The notes below the pieces were generated by a model, which worked only from the letters and a program-made list of their open reading frames with translations, was not told the origin of the DNA and ran no database searches. A stretch of 64,000 nt of DNA from Microtetraspora sp. NBRC 16547 (GTDB lineage Bacteria; Actinomycetota; Actinomycetes; Streptosporangiales; Streptosporangiaceae). This document shows, piece by piece, positions 33,874-44,371 of the stretch. Position numbers and translations under genes: made by a program. Location of the stretch: contig NZ_BSSE01000013.1 of NCBI RefSeq assembly GCF_030268965.1, forward strand, positions 129,642-193,641, written 5' to 3'. How positions within the stretch are numbered: the first letter of the stretch is position 1; each line of letters starts with the position of its first letter.

Positions 33874-34905
33874 TCAGCTCGGGGATGCCGTCGCCATCAC
33901 GCCCACGGCGATCCGCGCCTCGATCACACCGGGGTCCTCGGTGTAGGCGAGCGTGGCGCCGAGGGAGAGCAGCAGCCTGCGCATGCGGGCGTTGTCGGAC
34001 AGGAAGGACGCCCTGACCTCCGCGAAGCCGAGGTCGCGCGCTTCCTCCAGGAGCATGCGGCCGAGGATCCGGCCGAGGCCGCGTCCCTGCCAGCGGTCCT
34101 CCACGAGGAAGGCCATCTCGGCGATCCCGGGGTCGGGGGTGAACACCAGGTTGGCCATGGCGACCACCTGGCCGTCGTGCCCGGCGACGAGCGCACGGCC
34201 GTGGTCACGGTCGCAGAGCCGCTCGAACACGCGCGGCGGCAGCGACGGCATGGCGGTGAAGTAGCGGAACCTGCGGGACTCGGGCGAGCAGCGCTCGTGC
34301 AGGTCGCGGACGGCCTCCCGGTACAGCGGGGTCAGCGGCCTGACCATGACCTCGGCTCCGTCGCCGAGCCGTGCCGGTCGATCGGCGCCCTGCGCCTCGA
34401 CGGGAGGCTGCGCGAGCCGTACGAGCGCGGCGGCGCGGGCGGCCTCGGTGAGCGTGAACGGCAGTTCGGCCCGGCGCAGCCGGATCGCGCGGCGCGGCGC
34501 CACGGGCACGGTGAGCAGGGTCGGGTCGGGCAGGTCGGAGAGGTCCGCGCCGTAGACCCAGCGTGCGTCGTCGGCGCGCAGCAGATCGCGGAGGATCTCC
34601 GGCAGCCGCCACGGCATGGCGCGCAGGCGGGCGGCGAGCAGCAGCACGCGGGTGGGCTCGTCGGTGAGGTCGTGGGCGGTCGCGGTCACGACATGGACCC
34701 GGCGCCCGCCGGCGGCCTCCAGGGCCTCGCGCACGGTCTCCGCGGAGGCGGGGATCTCGGCGACGAACTCGTCCACCGTGCCGTCCGTGTCCGGCTGGAC
34801 GGAGAGGCCGAGGATGTTGCCGCCCTGCTCGGCCAGCGCCGCCGCCAGCGAGGCCAGCTGCCCGGGCCGCTCGTCCACCGTCGTCCGAATCCGCAAGAAC
34901 CCCAT
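33874..34905 (-). CDS. ACT-domain GNAT acetyltransferase
   Basis: A 343-residue fusion. Residues about 3-75 form an ACT domain (LRIRTTVDERPGQLASLAAAL, then GGNILGLSV), which usually binds an amino acid. Residues about 165-330 form a GNAT domain with the acetyl-CoA loop DRWQGRGLGRILGRMLLEEA. Actinobacterial proteins with this layout (MaKat, AaPatA types) acetylate a lysine in acetyl-CoA synthetase and are tuned by amino acids such as Asn or Cys. That role is the best inference here. ATG 34905 has GGAGGG upstream; the GTG at 34926 is less likely. It diverges from the FAD oxidase operon. Confidence 0.83.
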   Translation of the reverse strand: MGFLRIRTTVDERPGQLASLAAALAEQGGNILGLSVQPDTDGTVDEFVAEIPASAETVREALEAAGGRRVHVVTATAHDLTDEPTRVLLLAARLRAMPWRLPEILRDLLRADDARWVYGADLSDLPDPTLLTVPVAPRRAIRLRRAELPFTLTEAARAAALVRLAQPPVEAQGADRPARLGDGAEVMVRPLTPLYREAVRDLHERCSPESRRFRYFTAMPSLPPRVFERLCDRDHGRALVAGHDGQVVAMANLVFTPDPGIAEMAFLVEDRWQGRGLGRILGRMLLEEARDLGFAEVRASFLSDNARMRRLLLSLGATLAYTEDPGVIEARIAVGVMATASPS

Positions 34906-35097
34906 CGATACCGCTCCCTCCGTCACAGAAGCAATCCTGTCGTAGATCTGTTACGCGATTGCTACATGGAGGTGTGCCGACCGTTTCAACCTGGCGAACC
35001 CTGTCATGAGCGACGTTATCGGTATGTAAGACGCCTTCTCACCACGGCATCCGCAGCGAGGTTCACCAACCGGTACGGATATAGCAGGATATTCCTC

Positions 35098-36495
35098 ATG
35101 AACGCTCCGCTGTCCTCAAATTTCGTCAACGGCGATGTGTCCTTCTGGTACCGATCTCTCGGGATTCCGACCCCCGGCGCCCCTCTGGAGGGAGACAGGG
35201 AGGCCGACGTCGCCATCGTCGGAGGCGGCTATACGGGCCTGTGGACCGCCTACTACCTGAAGAAGGCGGACCCGTCCCTGCGGGTGGCCGTCCTGGAGAA
35301 GGAGTTCGCCGGCTTCGGCGCGTCCGGACGCAACGGCGGCTGGCTGACCGGCGCACTCGCGGGCTCGCCCGAGCGCTATGCCAGGACGCACGGGCGGGAG
35401 GCCACCCAGCGGTTGCAGCGGGAGATGTTCGCCGCGATCGACGAGGTCATCGCGGTCTGCGCGGACGAGGACATCGACGCGGACATCGTCAAGGGCGGGC
35501 TGTTCAACGTCGCGCGCGGCCCGGCGCAGGACGCCCGGCTGCGCGCCGAGCTGGCCGCGCAGCGCGAGTGGGGCTGGACCGAGGAGGACGTCCGGCTGCT
35601 CTCCCGCTCCGAGATGGACGAGCGGATGCGCGTCTCCGGCGCGGTCGGCGCCATCTGGAGCCCACACTGCGCCAGGATCCAGCCCGCCAAGCTCGCCCGG
35701 GGGCTGGCGGAGGCCGTACGCCGCCTGGGCGTGGATCTCTACGAGGGGACCCCGGTGACCGCGATCGCGCCCGGCCGGGCGGTCACGCCGTACGGCACGG
35801 TCCGGGCGCCGCACATCCTGCGGTGCACCGAGGGGTTCACCGCGACGGTGCCGGGCCACCACCGGGACTGGCTGCCGATGAACAGCTCGCTGATCGTCAC
35901 CGAGCCGCTCCCCGCCGAGGTGTGGGAGACGATCGGCTGGGAGCGGCGCGAGCTGCTCGGCGACATGGCGCACTACTACATGTACGCGCAGCGAACCGCG
36001 GACGACCGCATCGCGTTCGGCGGGCGCGGCCGGCCCTACCTGTACGGCTCCCGCGTGGACGAGCGCGGGCACACGCACGACTGGACCGTGGACGCGCTGT
36101 GGAACCTGCTGACGTCGTTCTTCCCCGCCGTCGCGTCCTCCCGGGTGGCGCACGCCTGGTCGGGCGTGCTGGGCGTGCCGCGCGACTGGTGCGCGACGGT
36201 CGGCCTGGACCGCTCGACCGGTCTCGGCTGGGCGGGCGGATACACCGGTCACGGCGTGACGACGACCAACCTGGCCGGGCGCACGCTCCGTGACCTGGCG
36301 CTGGGACGGGACACGCCGCTGACCGGCCTACCGTGGGTGGACCGCCGCGTCCGCTCCTGGGAGCCGGAGCCGCTGCGCTGGCTCGGCGTCCACTCCATGT
36401 ACCGCCTCTACCGCATCGCCGACGCCCGTGAGGCCAAGGGCATGACGCGGACCTCCGTGCTGGCCCGCGTCGCCGACCGGATCACCGGCCACTGA
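35098..36495 (+). CDS. FAD-dependent amine/amino-acid oxidoreductase (DAO family)
   Basis: A 465-residue flavoprotein. The FAD motif VAIVGGGYTGLWTAYYLKK begins near residue 39, followed by EKEFAGFGASGRNGGWLTG and the C-terminal GLGWAGGYTGHGVTTTNLAG. The pattern is that of PuuB/gamma-glutamylputrescine-oxidase-like enzymes, which oxidise amines, polyamine derivatives or N-substituted glycines. It has no membrane segments or signal peptide. ATG 35098 is preceded by AGGA. An amidohydrolase gene follows 99 bases later on the same strand, so the pair may degrade an N-acyl or N-substituted amine. The substrate cannot be named from sequence. Confidence 0.82.
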   Translation: MNAPLSSNFVNGDVSFWYRSLGIPTPGAPLEGDREADVAIVGGGYTGLWTAYYLKKADPSLRVAVLEKEFAGFGASGRNGGWLTGALAGSPERYARTHGREATQRLQREMFAAIDEVIAVCADEDIDADIVKGGLFNVARGPAQDARLRAELAAQREWGWTEEDVRLLSRSEMDERMRVSGAVGAIWSPHCARIQPAKLARGLAEAVRRLGVDLYEGTPVTAIAPGRAVTPYGTVRAPHILRCTEGFTATVPGHHRDWLPMNSSLIVTEPLPAEVWETIGWERRELLGDMAHYYMYAQRTADDRIAFGGRGRPYLYGSRVDERGHTHDWTVDALWNLLTSFFPAVASSRVAHAWSGVLGVPRDWCATVGLDRSTGLGWAGGYTGHGVTTTNLAGRTLRDLALGRDTPLTGLPWVDRRVRSWEPEPLRWLGVHSMYRLYRIADAREAKGMTRTSVLARVADRITGH

Positions 36496-36594
36496 TCTCC
36501 GCGCGCGCCCGGGGACGCCGGGCGCGCGTTCACCGTGTTCGCCACCACGTCGGCGCGGCCGACGTGGAACGACCAACGAAGAAAGGGCAGCATC

Positions 36595-38211
36595 GTGAGC
36601 TCCCCCATCCTCTTTCACGGCGGCCGGGTCTTCACCCCCGGCGGATTCGCCGAGGCGGTGCTCGTCCGCGACGGCGTGATCGCCGCCGTCGGCGCCGAGT
36701 CCGATCTCGCCCGGCTCTCGCCCAGCGCCGAACCGGTGGACCTCCAGGGCGGCCTGCTGACCCCGGGGTTCGTCGACGCCCACATCCATCCGGTCCAGGC
36801 CGGCCTGGAGCGGGCCTCCTGCGATCTGTCGGGCATCCATGGACTCGACAACTATTTGGCGCACATTTCGGCATTCGCCGCGGCAAGTCCGGAAAGGGAG
36901 TGGATCACCGGCGGCGGCTGGGACATGTCGGCCTTCCCCGGAGGCCTCCCCCACCGCTCCCAGCTCGACTTCCTCGACCGCCCGGCGTACCTGATCGTGC
37001 GCGACCACCACACCGCGTGGGTCAACACCCGCGCGCTCGAACTCGCGGGCATCACCAAGGACACGCCCGACCCCGTCGACGGCCGGATCGAGCGCGACCC
37101 CGACGGCACCCCCAGCGGCGTGCTGCACGAGGGGGCGATGGACCTCGTCGGCCTGCTCACGCCGCGCCCGACCGCCGCCGACGCCGAGGCGGCCCTGCTC
37201 GACGCGCAGCAGCACCTGTTCTCCCTGGGCGTCACCGGCTGGCAGGACGCCATCGTCGGCTCCTACGCGGGCATGGACGACCAGCTGCCCATCTACCTGT
37301 CCACCGCGTCGAGCGGCCGACTGAAGGCCCGCGTCGTCGGCGCCCTGTGGTGGGACCGTACGCGCGGGGCCGAGCAGATCCCCGAGCTCGTCGAGCGGCG
37401 CGCCCGCGCCGAGGGCCTGGACCGCTTCCAGGCCACCGCCGTAAAGATCATGCAGGACGGCATCCCGGAGAACTTCACCGCCGCCGTCATCGAGCCCTAC
37501 TGCCGGTGCGGCGGGACCGGGCTGTCGTACGTGGACCCCGAGCTCCTCAACGGCTACGTCAAGGAACTCGACGCCCACGGGTTCCAGGTGCACTTCCACG
37601 CCATCGGCGAGCGCGCCGTACGCGAGGCCCTGGACTCGCTCACCGGGACGAACCCGGAGAACCGGCACCACATCGCGCACGTGCAGATCATCACCCCTGA
37701 GGACCTGCCGCGCTTCGCCGCCCTCGGCGTGACCGCCAACCTCCAGACGCTGTGGGCCACCCACCACGCGCAGATGGACGAGCTGTGCATCCCCTACCTC
37801 GGCGAGGAGCGCTCGTCGTGGCAGTACCCCTTCGCCGATCTCGTACGGCACGGCACACGGCTCGCGGCCGGGTCGGACTGGCCGGTCACCTCCGCCGACC
37901 CGCTCAAGGCCATGCACGTGGCGGTCAACCGCACCGAGCCGGGCGACTCGGCCCACGCGTCCTACCCGACCGCGCAGACCCCGTTCCTCCCCGGCCAGCG
38001 CGTCGACCTGCGGACCGCCCTGACCGCCTACACGGCCGGATCGGCCTGGCTGAACCGCTCGCCCGCCGGAGTGATCGAGGAGGGCCGCCCGGCGGACCTC
38101 GTCGTCCTCGACCGGGACCCCTTCGCCCTCGATCCCGAGGACATCTGGACGACCCGCGTACGGATGACCTTCGTCGACGGCGAGTGCGTCGCCGACAACA
38201 CCACAGCCTGA
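36595..38211 (+). CDS. YtcJ-like metal-dependent amidohydrolase
   Basis: A 538-residue member of the amidohydrolase_3 (YtcJ) family. Metal ligands are visible: HIHPVQAG after FVDAH at about residue 62, HFHAIGE, HHIAHVQII, and the final Asp in AAGSDWPVTSADP. Such enzymes cleave amides, N-formyl or carbamoyl groups. The start is GTG 36595 behind AAAGGG; upstream in-frame codons are not family-like. It forms a short operon with the FAD oxidase and is closed by a strong hairpin at 38235-38268. The natural substrate is unknown. Confidence 0.87.
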   Translation: MSSPILFHGGRVFTPGGFAEAVLVRDGVIAAVGAESDLARLSPSAEPVDLQGGLLTPGFVDAHIHPVQAGLERASCDLSGIHGLDNYLAHISAFAAASPEREWITGGGWDMSAFPGGLPHRSQLDFLDRPAYLIVRDHHTAWVNTRALELAGITKDTPDPVDGRIERDPDGTPSGVLHEGAMDLVGLLTPRPTAADAEAALLDAQQHLFSLGVTGWQDAIVGSYAGMDDQLPIYLSTASSGRLKARVVGALWWDRTRGAEQIPELVERRARAEGLDRFQATAVKIMQDGIPENFTAAVIEPYCRCGGTGLSYVDPELLNGYVKELDAHGFQVHFHAIGERAVREALDSLTGTNPENRHHIAHVQIITPEDLPRFAALGVTANLQTLWATHHAQMDELCIPYLGEERSSWQYPFADLVRHGTRLAAGSDWPVTSADPLKAMHVAVNRTEPGDSAHASYPTAQTPFLPGQRVDLRTALTAYTAGSAWLNRSPAGVIEEGRPADLVVLDRDPFALDPEDIWTTRVRMTFVDGECVADNTTA

Positions 38212-38234
38212 CGGAGCCGGCGCCCGGACACGGC

Positions 38235-38268
38235 AAGGCCCCCGCTCCCACTGGGGAACGGGGGCCTT
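38235..38268. terminator. Strong hairpin terminator between the amidohydrolase gene and rbpA
   Basis: AAGGCCCCCG (38235-38244) pairs perfectly with CGGGGGCCTT (38259-38268), with a 14-base loop. It lies 24 bases behind the amidohydrolase stop and 21 bases behind the rbpA stop on the opposite strand, so it can serve both. Confidence 0.8.
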
Positions 38269-38288
38269 CCCGTATGCCGCGAACAGGC

Positions 38289-38636
38289 CTAGTAGATCGG
38301 GCGCGACGAGGACCGCAGCCGCTCCAGGGCCTCGGCCAGGATCTGCGCGCCGTCCTTGTCGCTGCGACGCTCCTTCACGTACGCGAGGTGCGTCTTGTAC
38401 GGCTCGTTCCGCGGCGGAGCGGGCGGGTTCGCCTCGTCCTGACCGGCCGGAAGCCCGCACCGGGGGCAGTCCCAGTGCTCAGGGACGGCCGCGTCGCTGG
38501 CGAAGCTGGGACGCGTCTCGTGCATGTTCGCGCACCAGAACGAGACCCGCACTCGGGGGGCCGCCTCGCCGCGTTCGGCTTCCCCCATGGGGCCCGCACC
38601 GACTCGGCTGCCACGGATCGCGTTGCCACTACCCAC
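38289..38636 (-). CDS. rbpA: RNA polymerase-binding protein RbpA
   Basis: A 115-residue transcription factor specific to actinobacteria that binds the principal sigma factor and stabilises open complexes. The N-terminal GNAIRGSRVGAGPMGEAERG, the zinc-like core with FWCANMHET and DCPRCGLPAGQD, and the sigma-interacting end EPYKTHLAYVKERRSD are all conserved. The first metal ligand region reads CANMH where Streptomyces has CxNGH. GTG 38636 is preceded by GAGGAG and matches the normal family N-terminus. It is a single gene, convergent with the amidohydrolase. A TAGATT element near 38685 may be part of its promoter. Confidence 0.95.
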   Translation of the reverse strand: MGSGNAIRGSRVGAGPMGEAERGEAAPRVRVSFWCANMHETRPSFASDAAVPEHWDCPRCGLPAGQDEANPPAPPRNEPYKTHLAYVKERRSDKDGAQILAEALERLRSSSRPIY

Positions 38637-38749
38637 GAATGAACTCCTCGCTCTCACGCCCCGCGGGACACGGGGGAAAGATGAATCTATGTCACGTGTC
38701 GCCGCAGATGAGCCACTTCTGCCCGGTTTTTTACAGCCTGCCCGGTTTG

Positions 38750-38783
38750 GGCGTGCCGGTGGTTACGGCGTGCCCGTGGTTAC
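38750..38783. repeat. 17-bp tandem duplication over the secG stop codon
   Basis: Two adjacent 17-bp copies of ggcgtgccNgtggttac differ at one base. The second copy contains the secG stop (38780-38782), and the first lies just beyond it. Confidence 0.8.
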
Positions 38784-39010
38784 GACTTGAGCAGCAGGCC
38801 CAGCGCGATGATGCAGACGAACCACACCACGCCCGTGATGATCGTGAGACGGTCGAGGTTGCGCTCGACCACCGCCGACCCGCCGAACGACGACGAGAAC
38901 CCGCCGCCGAACATGTCCGTGAGACCACCACCCTTGCCCTTGTGCAGCAGAACGAGCAGCACCATCAGGGCGCTGGACAGAATGAGGGCGATGGAAATTC
39001 CGATAATCAC
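38780..39010 (-). CDS. secG: Preprotein translocase subunit SecG
   Basis: A 76-residue membrane protein, an accessory part of the SecYEG channel. Two helices, GISIALILSSALMVLLVLLH and LTIITGVVWFVCIIALGLLL, flank the conserved cytoplasmic loop KGKGGGLTDMFGGG. GTG 39010 is behind AGGTC and gives the usual N-terminus; the longer frame upstream is not family-like. It follows tpiA on the same strand, the standard actinobacterial arrangement. Its last codons lie inside a 17-bp tandem duplication. Confidence 0.93.
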   Translation of the reverse strand: MIIGISIALILSSALMVLLVLLHKGKGGGLTDMFGGGFSSSFGGSAVVERNLDRLTIITGVVWFVCIIALGLLLKS

Positions 39011-39119
39011 CGTTGACCTGTTCCTATGACCCGCGCGGGTGCGCAACACCAGCGGTGTGACGATTCAATCTTGCCCTATGAGGGTACGGCCTGTTGTCAA
39101 GTCGCACCCTCCGAACGGC

Positions 39120-39899
39120 TCAGCCCGCCATCTCGCCGAAGCGGGAGATCTTCACGAACTCACCCGGGTCGAGGCTGGCCCCTCCGACGAGGGCGCCGTC
39201 CACATCCGGCTGCGCCATGATCCCGGCGATGTTGTCGGACTTCACCGATCCTCCGTAAAGGATACGGACGGCCGCGGCCACCTCACCGTCGTACAACTCG
39301 GCGAGTCGCGTCCTGATCGCCCCGCAGACCTGCTGCGCGTCCGCCGGAGTGGCGACCTCGCCGGTCCCGATCGCCCAGACCGGCTCGTACGCGACCACGA
39401 GGGACTTCGCCTGCTCGGCGGTGATCCCGTCGAGGGCGCCGTCGAGCTGGGCCAGGGTGTGGGGCACCTGCTCGCCGGCCTTGCGGACCGGCAGGCCCTC
39501 CCCGACGCACAGGATCGGCGTGATCGCGTGCCGGTAGGCCGCCTTCACCTTGGCGTTGCACACGCCGTCGTCCTCGCCGTGGTACTGCCGCCGCTCCGAG
39601 TGGCCGACCAGCACGTAGGAGCAGCCGAGCTTGGCGAGCATCACGCCGGAGATCTCCCCGGTGTACGCCCCCGCGTCGTGCCGCGACAGGTCCTGCGCGC
39701 CGTAGGCGATCTGGAGCTTGTCCCCGTCGACCAGGGTCTGCACGCTGCGCAGGTCGGTGAACGGCGGCAGGACGGCGACCTCGACGGCGTCGAAGTCCTT
39801 GGCGGTGAGGGAGAACGCCAGCTTCTGTACCAGGTTGATGGCCTCGAGGTGGTTGAGGTTCATCTTCCAGTTGCCGGCGATCAGCGGCGTGCGGCTCAC
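39120..39899 (-). CDS. tpiA: Triosephosphate isomerase
   Basis: A 259-residue TIM-barrel enzyme interconverting dihydroxyacetone phosphate and glyceraldehyde-3-phosphate. Catalytic landmarks are AGNWKMN (Lys), VGHSERRQY (His) and [11 protein letters not shown] (Glu with the flexible loop), then the phosphate-binding [10 protein letters not shown] and ALVGGASL. The start overlaps the pgk stop by ATGA. It is the third of the gap-pgk-tpiA set, with secG following after 109 bases. Confidence 0.97.
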   Translation of the reverse strand: MSRTPLIAGNWKMNLNHLEAINLVQKLAFSLTAKDFDAVEVAVLPPFTDLRSVQTLVDGDKLQIAYGAQDLSRHDAGAYTGEISGVMLAKLGCSYVLVGHSERRQYHGEDDGVCNAKVKAAYRHAITPILCVGEGLPVRKAGEQVPHTLAQLDGALDGITAEQAKSLVVAYEPVWAIGTGEVATPADAQQVCGAIRTRLAELYDGEVAAAVRILYGGSVKSDNIAGIMAQPDVDGALVGGASLDPGEFVKISRFGEMAG

Positions 39900-41085
39900 G
39901 AGTCCTCCAGAGCGGCGAGTCCGGGCAGGGTCTTGCCCTCGAGGTATTCGAGGCTCGCCCCGCCACCGGTGGAAATGTGGGAGAAGCCGTCCTCTGGCAG
40001 GCCCAGGCGGCGTACGGCCGCGGCGGAGTCGCCGCCGCCCACGACGGTGAACGCCTCGGAGGCGATCAGCGCCTCGGCCACGGCCCGGGTCCCGCCCGCG
40101 AACGCGTCGAACTCGAACACGCCCATCGGGCCGTTCCAGAACACGGTCCGCGCGTCGGCCAGCTTGGCCGCGAACAGGTCGCGGGTGCGCGGGCCGATGT
40201 CGAGCCCCTGCCAGTCGGCCGGGATCGCGGTCGTGTCCACCACCTCGTGCGGCGCGTCCGGCGCGAACCCGGTCGCGGCGAGCACGTCGACCGGCAGCAC
40301 CAGGTCGACGCCGCGGGCCTTCGCCTCCTCCAGGAAGCCGCGCACCTGGTCGAGCTGGTCCTCCTGCAGCAGCGAGCCGCCGACCTCGTGGCCCTGGGCC
40401 GCCAGGAAGGTGTAGGCCATGCCGCCGCCGATCAGCAGCCGGTCGACCTTGGACAGCAGGTTCGCGATGACGCCGAGCTTGTCGGAGACCTTCGCGCCGC
40501 CGAGCACCACCACGTACGGCCGGGCCGGGTCCTCGGTGAGCCGCTTGAGCACCTCGACCTCGGCCACGATCAGGCCGCCGGCCGCGTGCGGAAGCCGCTT
40601 GGGCACGTCGTAGACGCTGGCGTGCTTGCGGTGGACGGCGCCGAAGCCGTCGCCGACGTACAGCTCGGCCAGGGCGGCCAGCCGGTCGGCGAACGCGCCG
40701 CGGACCTCGTCGTCCTTGGACTCCTCACCCGGCTCGAAGCGCAGGTTCTCCAGGAGCGCCACCTGGCCGTCCTGCAGCGCGGCCACCGTGGCCTGCGCGG
40801 ACTCGCCGACCACGTCCGTGGCGAACGCGACGTGCTCGCCGAGCAGCTCCGACAGCCGGCGCGCGACGGGCGCGAGGGAGTACTTCGGGGTGGGCGATCC
40901 CTTGGGGCGGCCGAGGTGGGCGCAGACGATCACCTTGGCGCCGCTGTCGAGCAGCTTCCTGATCGTCGGCACCGAGGCCCGGATCCGCCCGTCGTCGGTG
41001 ATCGTCTCTCCGTCGAGAGGGACGTTGAGGTCGGCGCGCACGAGCACGCGCCGACCCTTCACGTCGAGCGAGTCGATGGTCCGCA

Positions 41086-41086
<1 letters not shown>
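39896..41086 (-). CDS. pgk: Phosphoglycerate kinase
   Basis: A 396-residue kinase that makes ATP from 1,3-bisphosphoglycerate. The N-terminal motif [11 protein letters not shown] and the segments [42 protein letters not shown] and the C-terminal [15 protein letters not shown] are conserved, with the last being the nucleotide site. ATG 41086 shares a base with the gap stop codon (TGATG). The open frame continues far upstream through gap, but those codons are antisense-frame artefact. The stop overlaps the tpiA start. Confidence 0.97.
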
Positions 41087-42183
<1,097 letters not shown>

Positions 42184-42254
42184 TTAGACCATCGCGCCCC
42201 CACCGCTGATCGAATCCGGCAAAGCAGGCGTCAGAGAGGGGCGTTCACGGCAAA

Positions 42255-42284
42255 GCGGCCGGTCCGCGCACGCAAACCGGCCGC
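42255..42284 (-). terminator. Hairpin downstream of whiA
   Basis: Perfect 9-bp arms GCGGCCGGT (42255-42263) and ACCGGCCGC (42276-42284) with a 12-base loop, 27 bases beyond the whiA stop. It is the probable end of the uvrC-rapZ-yvcK-whiA transcript and isolates it from gap. Confidence 0.65.
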
Positions 42285-42310
42285 CATGCCCGCAGTGGGT
42301 AGAGGCGAGG

Positions 42311-43291
42311 TCAGGGAGCCAGCATGTCGGCTGTGAGGTTCGCCTCGGTGTTGGCGACGCCGAGATCCTGAGCGCGCTTGTCGGCCATGGCGAGCAGCCG
42401 CCGGATCCGCCCCGCGATGGCGTCCTTGGTCAGCGGCGGGTCGGCGATCTGGCCGAGCTCCTCCAGCGACGCCTGCTTGTGCTCGACACGGAGCCGCCCC
42501 GCGACGACCAGGTGCTCGGGCGCCTCCTCCCCCAGGATCTCCAGGGCACGCTGGACCCGAGCGCCCGCCGCGACGGCGGCCCGCGCGGACCTGCGCAGGT
42601 TGGCGTCGTCGAAGTTGGCCAGCCGGTTCGCCGTGGCCCGGACCTCGCGGCGCATCCGCCGCTCCTCCCAGGCCAGCACGCTGTCGTGCGCGCCGAGCCG
42701 GGTGAGCAGGGCGCTGATGGCGTCGCCGTCGCGGACGACGACCCGGTCCACGCCGCGCACCTCGCGCGCCTTGGCGTGGATCTTCAGCCGGCGCGCGGAG
42801 CCGACCAGGGCGAGCGCCGCCTCGGGCCCCGGGCAGGTCACCTCCAGCGACATGGAGCGGCCGGGCTCGGTCAGCGATCCGTGTGCCAGGAACGCGCCGC
42901 GCCAGGCCGCCTCGGCGTCGCACGTCGCGCCCGAGACCACCTGGCGGGGCAACCCGCGCACCGGGCGGCCGTGGTTGTCGATCAGCCCCGTCTGGCGGGC
43001 CAGCGCCTCACCGTCGCGGTAGACGCGCACGACGTACCGGGAGCCCTTGCGCAGCCCGGCGGGGGCCAGCACCAGCACCTCCGCCTTGTGGCCGAACACC
43101 TCGCCGATGTCCCTGATCAGCCGGCGTGCGGTGACGTTGGTGTCGAGCTCCGCCTCGATCACGATCCGCCCCCCGACCAGGTGCAGGCCGCTCGCGAACC
43201 GCAACAGCGTCGAGACCTCGGCCTTACGGCAGCAAGGCTTCAGCACCGCGAGGCGGCTCAGCTCGTCTTTCACCACACCCGTCATGGCCAT
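42311..43291 (-). CDS. whiA: Sporulation transcription factor WhiA
   Basis: A 326-residue DNA-binding protein required for the switch from aerial growth to sporulation septation in streptomycetes, where it works with WhiB. The N-terminal part is the degenerate LAGLIDADG-like domain ([40 protein letters not shown]), and the C-terminal helix-turn-helix contains [21 protein letters not shown]. Similarity to Streptomyces WhiA is very high along its length. ATG 43291 follows GGGGAGG; an ATG two codons on is also possible. It is the last gene of the uvrC-rapZ-yvcK-whiA operon. It suggests a sporulating lifestyle but is also found in non-sporulating relatives. Confidence 0.96.
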   Translation of the reverse strand: MAMTGVVKDELSRLAVLKPCCRKAEVSTLLRFASGLHLVGGRIVIEAELDTNVTARRLIRDIGEVFGHKAEVLVLAPAGLRKGSRYVVRVYRDGEALARQTGLIDNHGRPVRGLPRQVVSGATCDAEAAWRGAFLAHGSLTEPGRSMSLEVTCPGPEAALALVGSARRLKIHAKAREVRGVDRVVVRDGDAISALLTRLGAHDSVLAWEERRMRREVRATANRLANFDDANLRRSARAAVAAGARVQRALEILGEEAPEHLVVAGRLRVEHKQASLEELGQIADPPLTKDAIAGRIRRLLAMADKRAQDLGVANTEANLTADMLAP

Positions 43292-43354
43292 CTGCGCGTG
43301 TCCTCCCCCAAACAGACTTTGGCAGCCAGTCTCTCGCACCACAGAGGGCCGGTC

Positions 43355-44332
43355 TCACCGCTTCTCACGGAAAATCTCGTCCAGGACCCTGGCAAGACGT
43401 GGTCCATCGTGCCGTGGAGATCCGTCAGAGGCCCCCACATCGGCCAATATCAGACGTGCTCCCATGGACACCGCGGCCTTCTCCAGCGCACGCGGGTCGT
43501 CGACCACGCCGTGGTCGGCGAGCACCGCGTCCACCGGCAGCGACGGGGCGTGCTCCCTCAGCACCTCCAGGTGTTTCTCCGGCGAGAAGCCGTCCGTCTC
43601 GCCGGGCTGGGGGGCGAGGTTGAGGATCACCAGCCGCCGGGCGCTCGTGGTGTGCAGCGCGCGGGCCAGCTCGGGGACCTTCAGGTGCGGCAGGACGCTG
43701 GTGAACCAGGACCCCGGCCCGAACACCACCCAGTCGGCCTCGTGGATCGCCTCCACCGCCTGCGGGCAGGCCGGAGGGTCGGGCGGGAGCAGCGAGATGG
43801 CCCGGACCCGGCCCGGCGTCAGCGCGCACGCCACCTGCCCGCGCACGGTCGTGACCTCGCCGTCCAGCTCGACCTCCGCCTGGATGTCCAGCGGGACCGA
43901 CGCCATGGGCAGCACCCGCCCGTGCGCGCCGAGCAACCGCCCCACCCAGTCGAGGCCCATCACCGGGTCGTCGAGCAGCTCCCACAGCGCCACGATCAGC
44001 AGATTGCCGACGGCGTGCCCGTGCAGCTCACCCTGGCTCAGGAAGCGGTGCTGGACGACCCGGCTCCAGGTCTGGCCCCACTCGTCGTCACCGCACAGCG
44101 CGGCGAGGGCCATCCGCAGGTCACCCGGCGGGATCACCCCCAGCTCGCGCCTGAGACGGCCGCTGGAGCCCCCATCGTCGGCCACGGTGACGATGGCCGT
44201 GAGGTCGCGCGTCACCGTCCTCAGCGCGGACAGGGAGGCGTACAGGCCGTGTCCTCCGCCGAGGGCCGCCACTTTCGGGCCGGACGGACCGGTGTCCTCG
44301 GTCCCCTCGTCCTCAGCGGCCGACCCGCTCAT
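43355..44332 (-). CDS. yvcK: YvcK/CuvA-family gluconeogenesis and cell-shape factor
   Basis: A 325-residue cytoplasmic protein of the UPF0052 (YvcK) family. Nucleotide-sugar-binding features are ALGGGHGLYASLSALR, VTVADDGGSSGRLRREL, PPGDLRMALAAL, HAVGNLLIVAL and FGPGSWFTSVLPHL. Family members bind UDP-GlcNAc-type sugars and affect peptidoglycan precursor flow during growth on gluconeogenic carbon. ATG 44332 follows AGGAGGGG. It lies between rapZ and whiA, the invariant order in Gram-positive bacteria, with 39 and 63-base spacers. Confidence 0.94.
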   Translation of the reverse strand: MSGSAAEDEGTEDTGPSGPKVAALGGGHGLYASLSALRTVTRDLTAIVTVADDGGSSGRLRRELGVIPPGDLRMALAALCGDDEWGQTWSRVVQHRFLSQGELHGHAVGNLLIVALWELLDDPVMGLDWVGRLLGAHGRVLPMASVPLDIQAEVELDGEVTTVRGQVACALTPGRVRAISLLPPDPPACPQAVEAIHEADWVVFGPGSWFTSVLPHLKVPELARALHTTSARRLVILNLAPQPGETDGFSPEKHLEVLREHAPSLPVDAVLADHGVVDDPRALEKAAVSMGARLILADVGASDGSPRHDGPRLARVLDEIFREKR

Positions 44333-44371
44333 GCCGCCCCTCCTCTTCTGACAGGACGGATCCGACCAACG

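Noticed and set aside
42311-43291. Homing endonuclease
   Set aside because: The LAGLIDADG-like fold belongs to WhiA, shown by full-length similarity and the rapZ-yvcK-whiA order.
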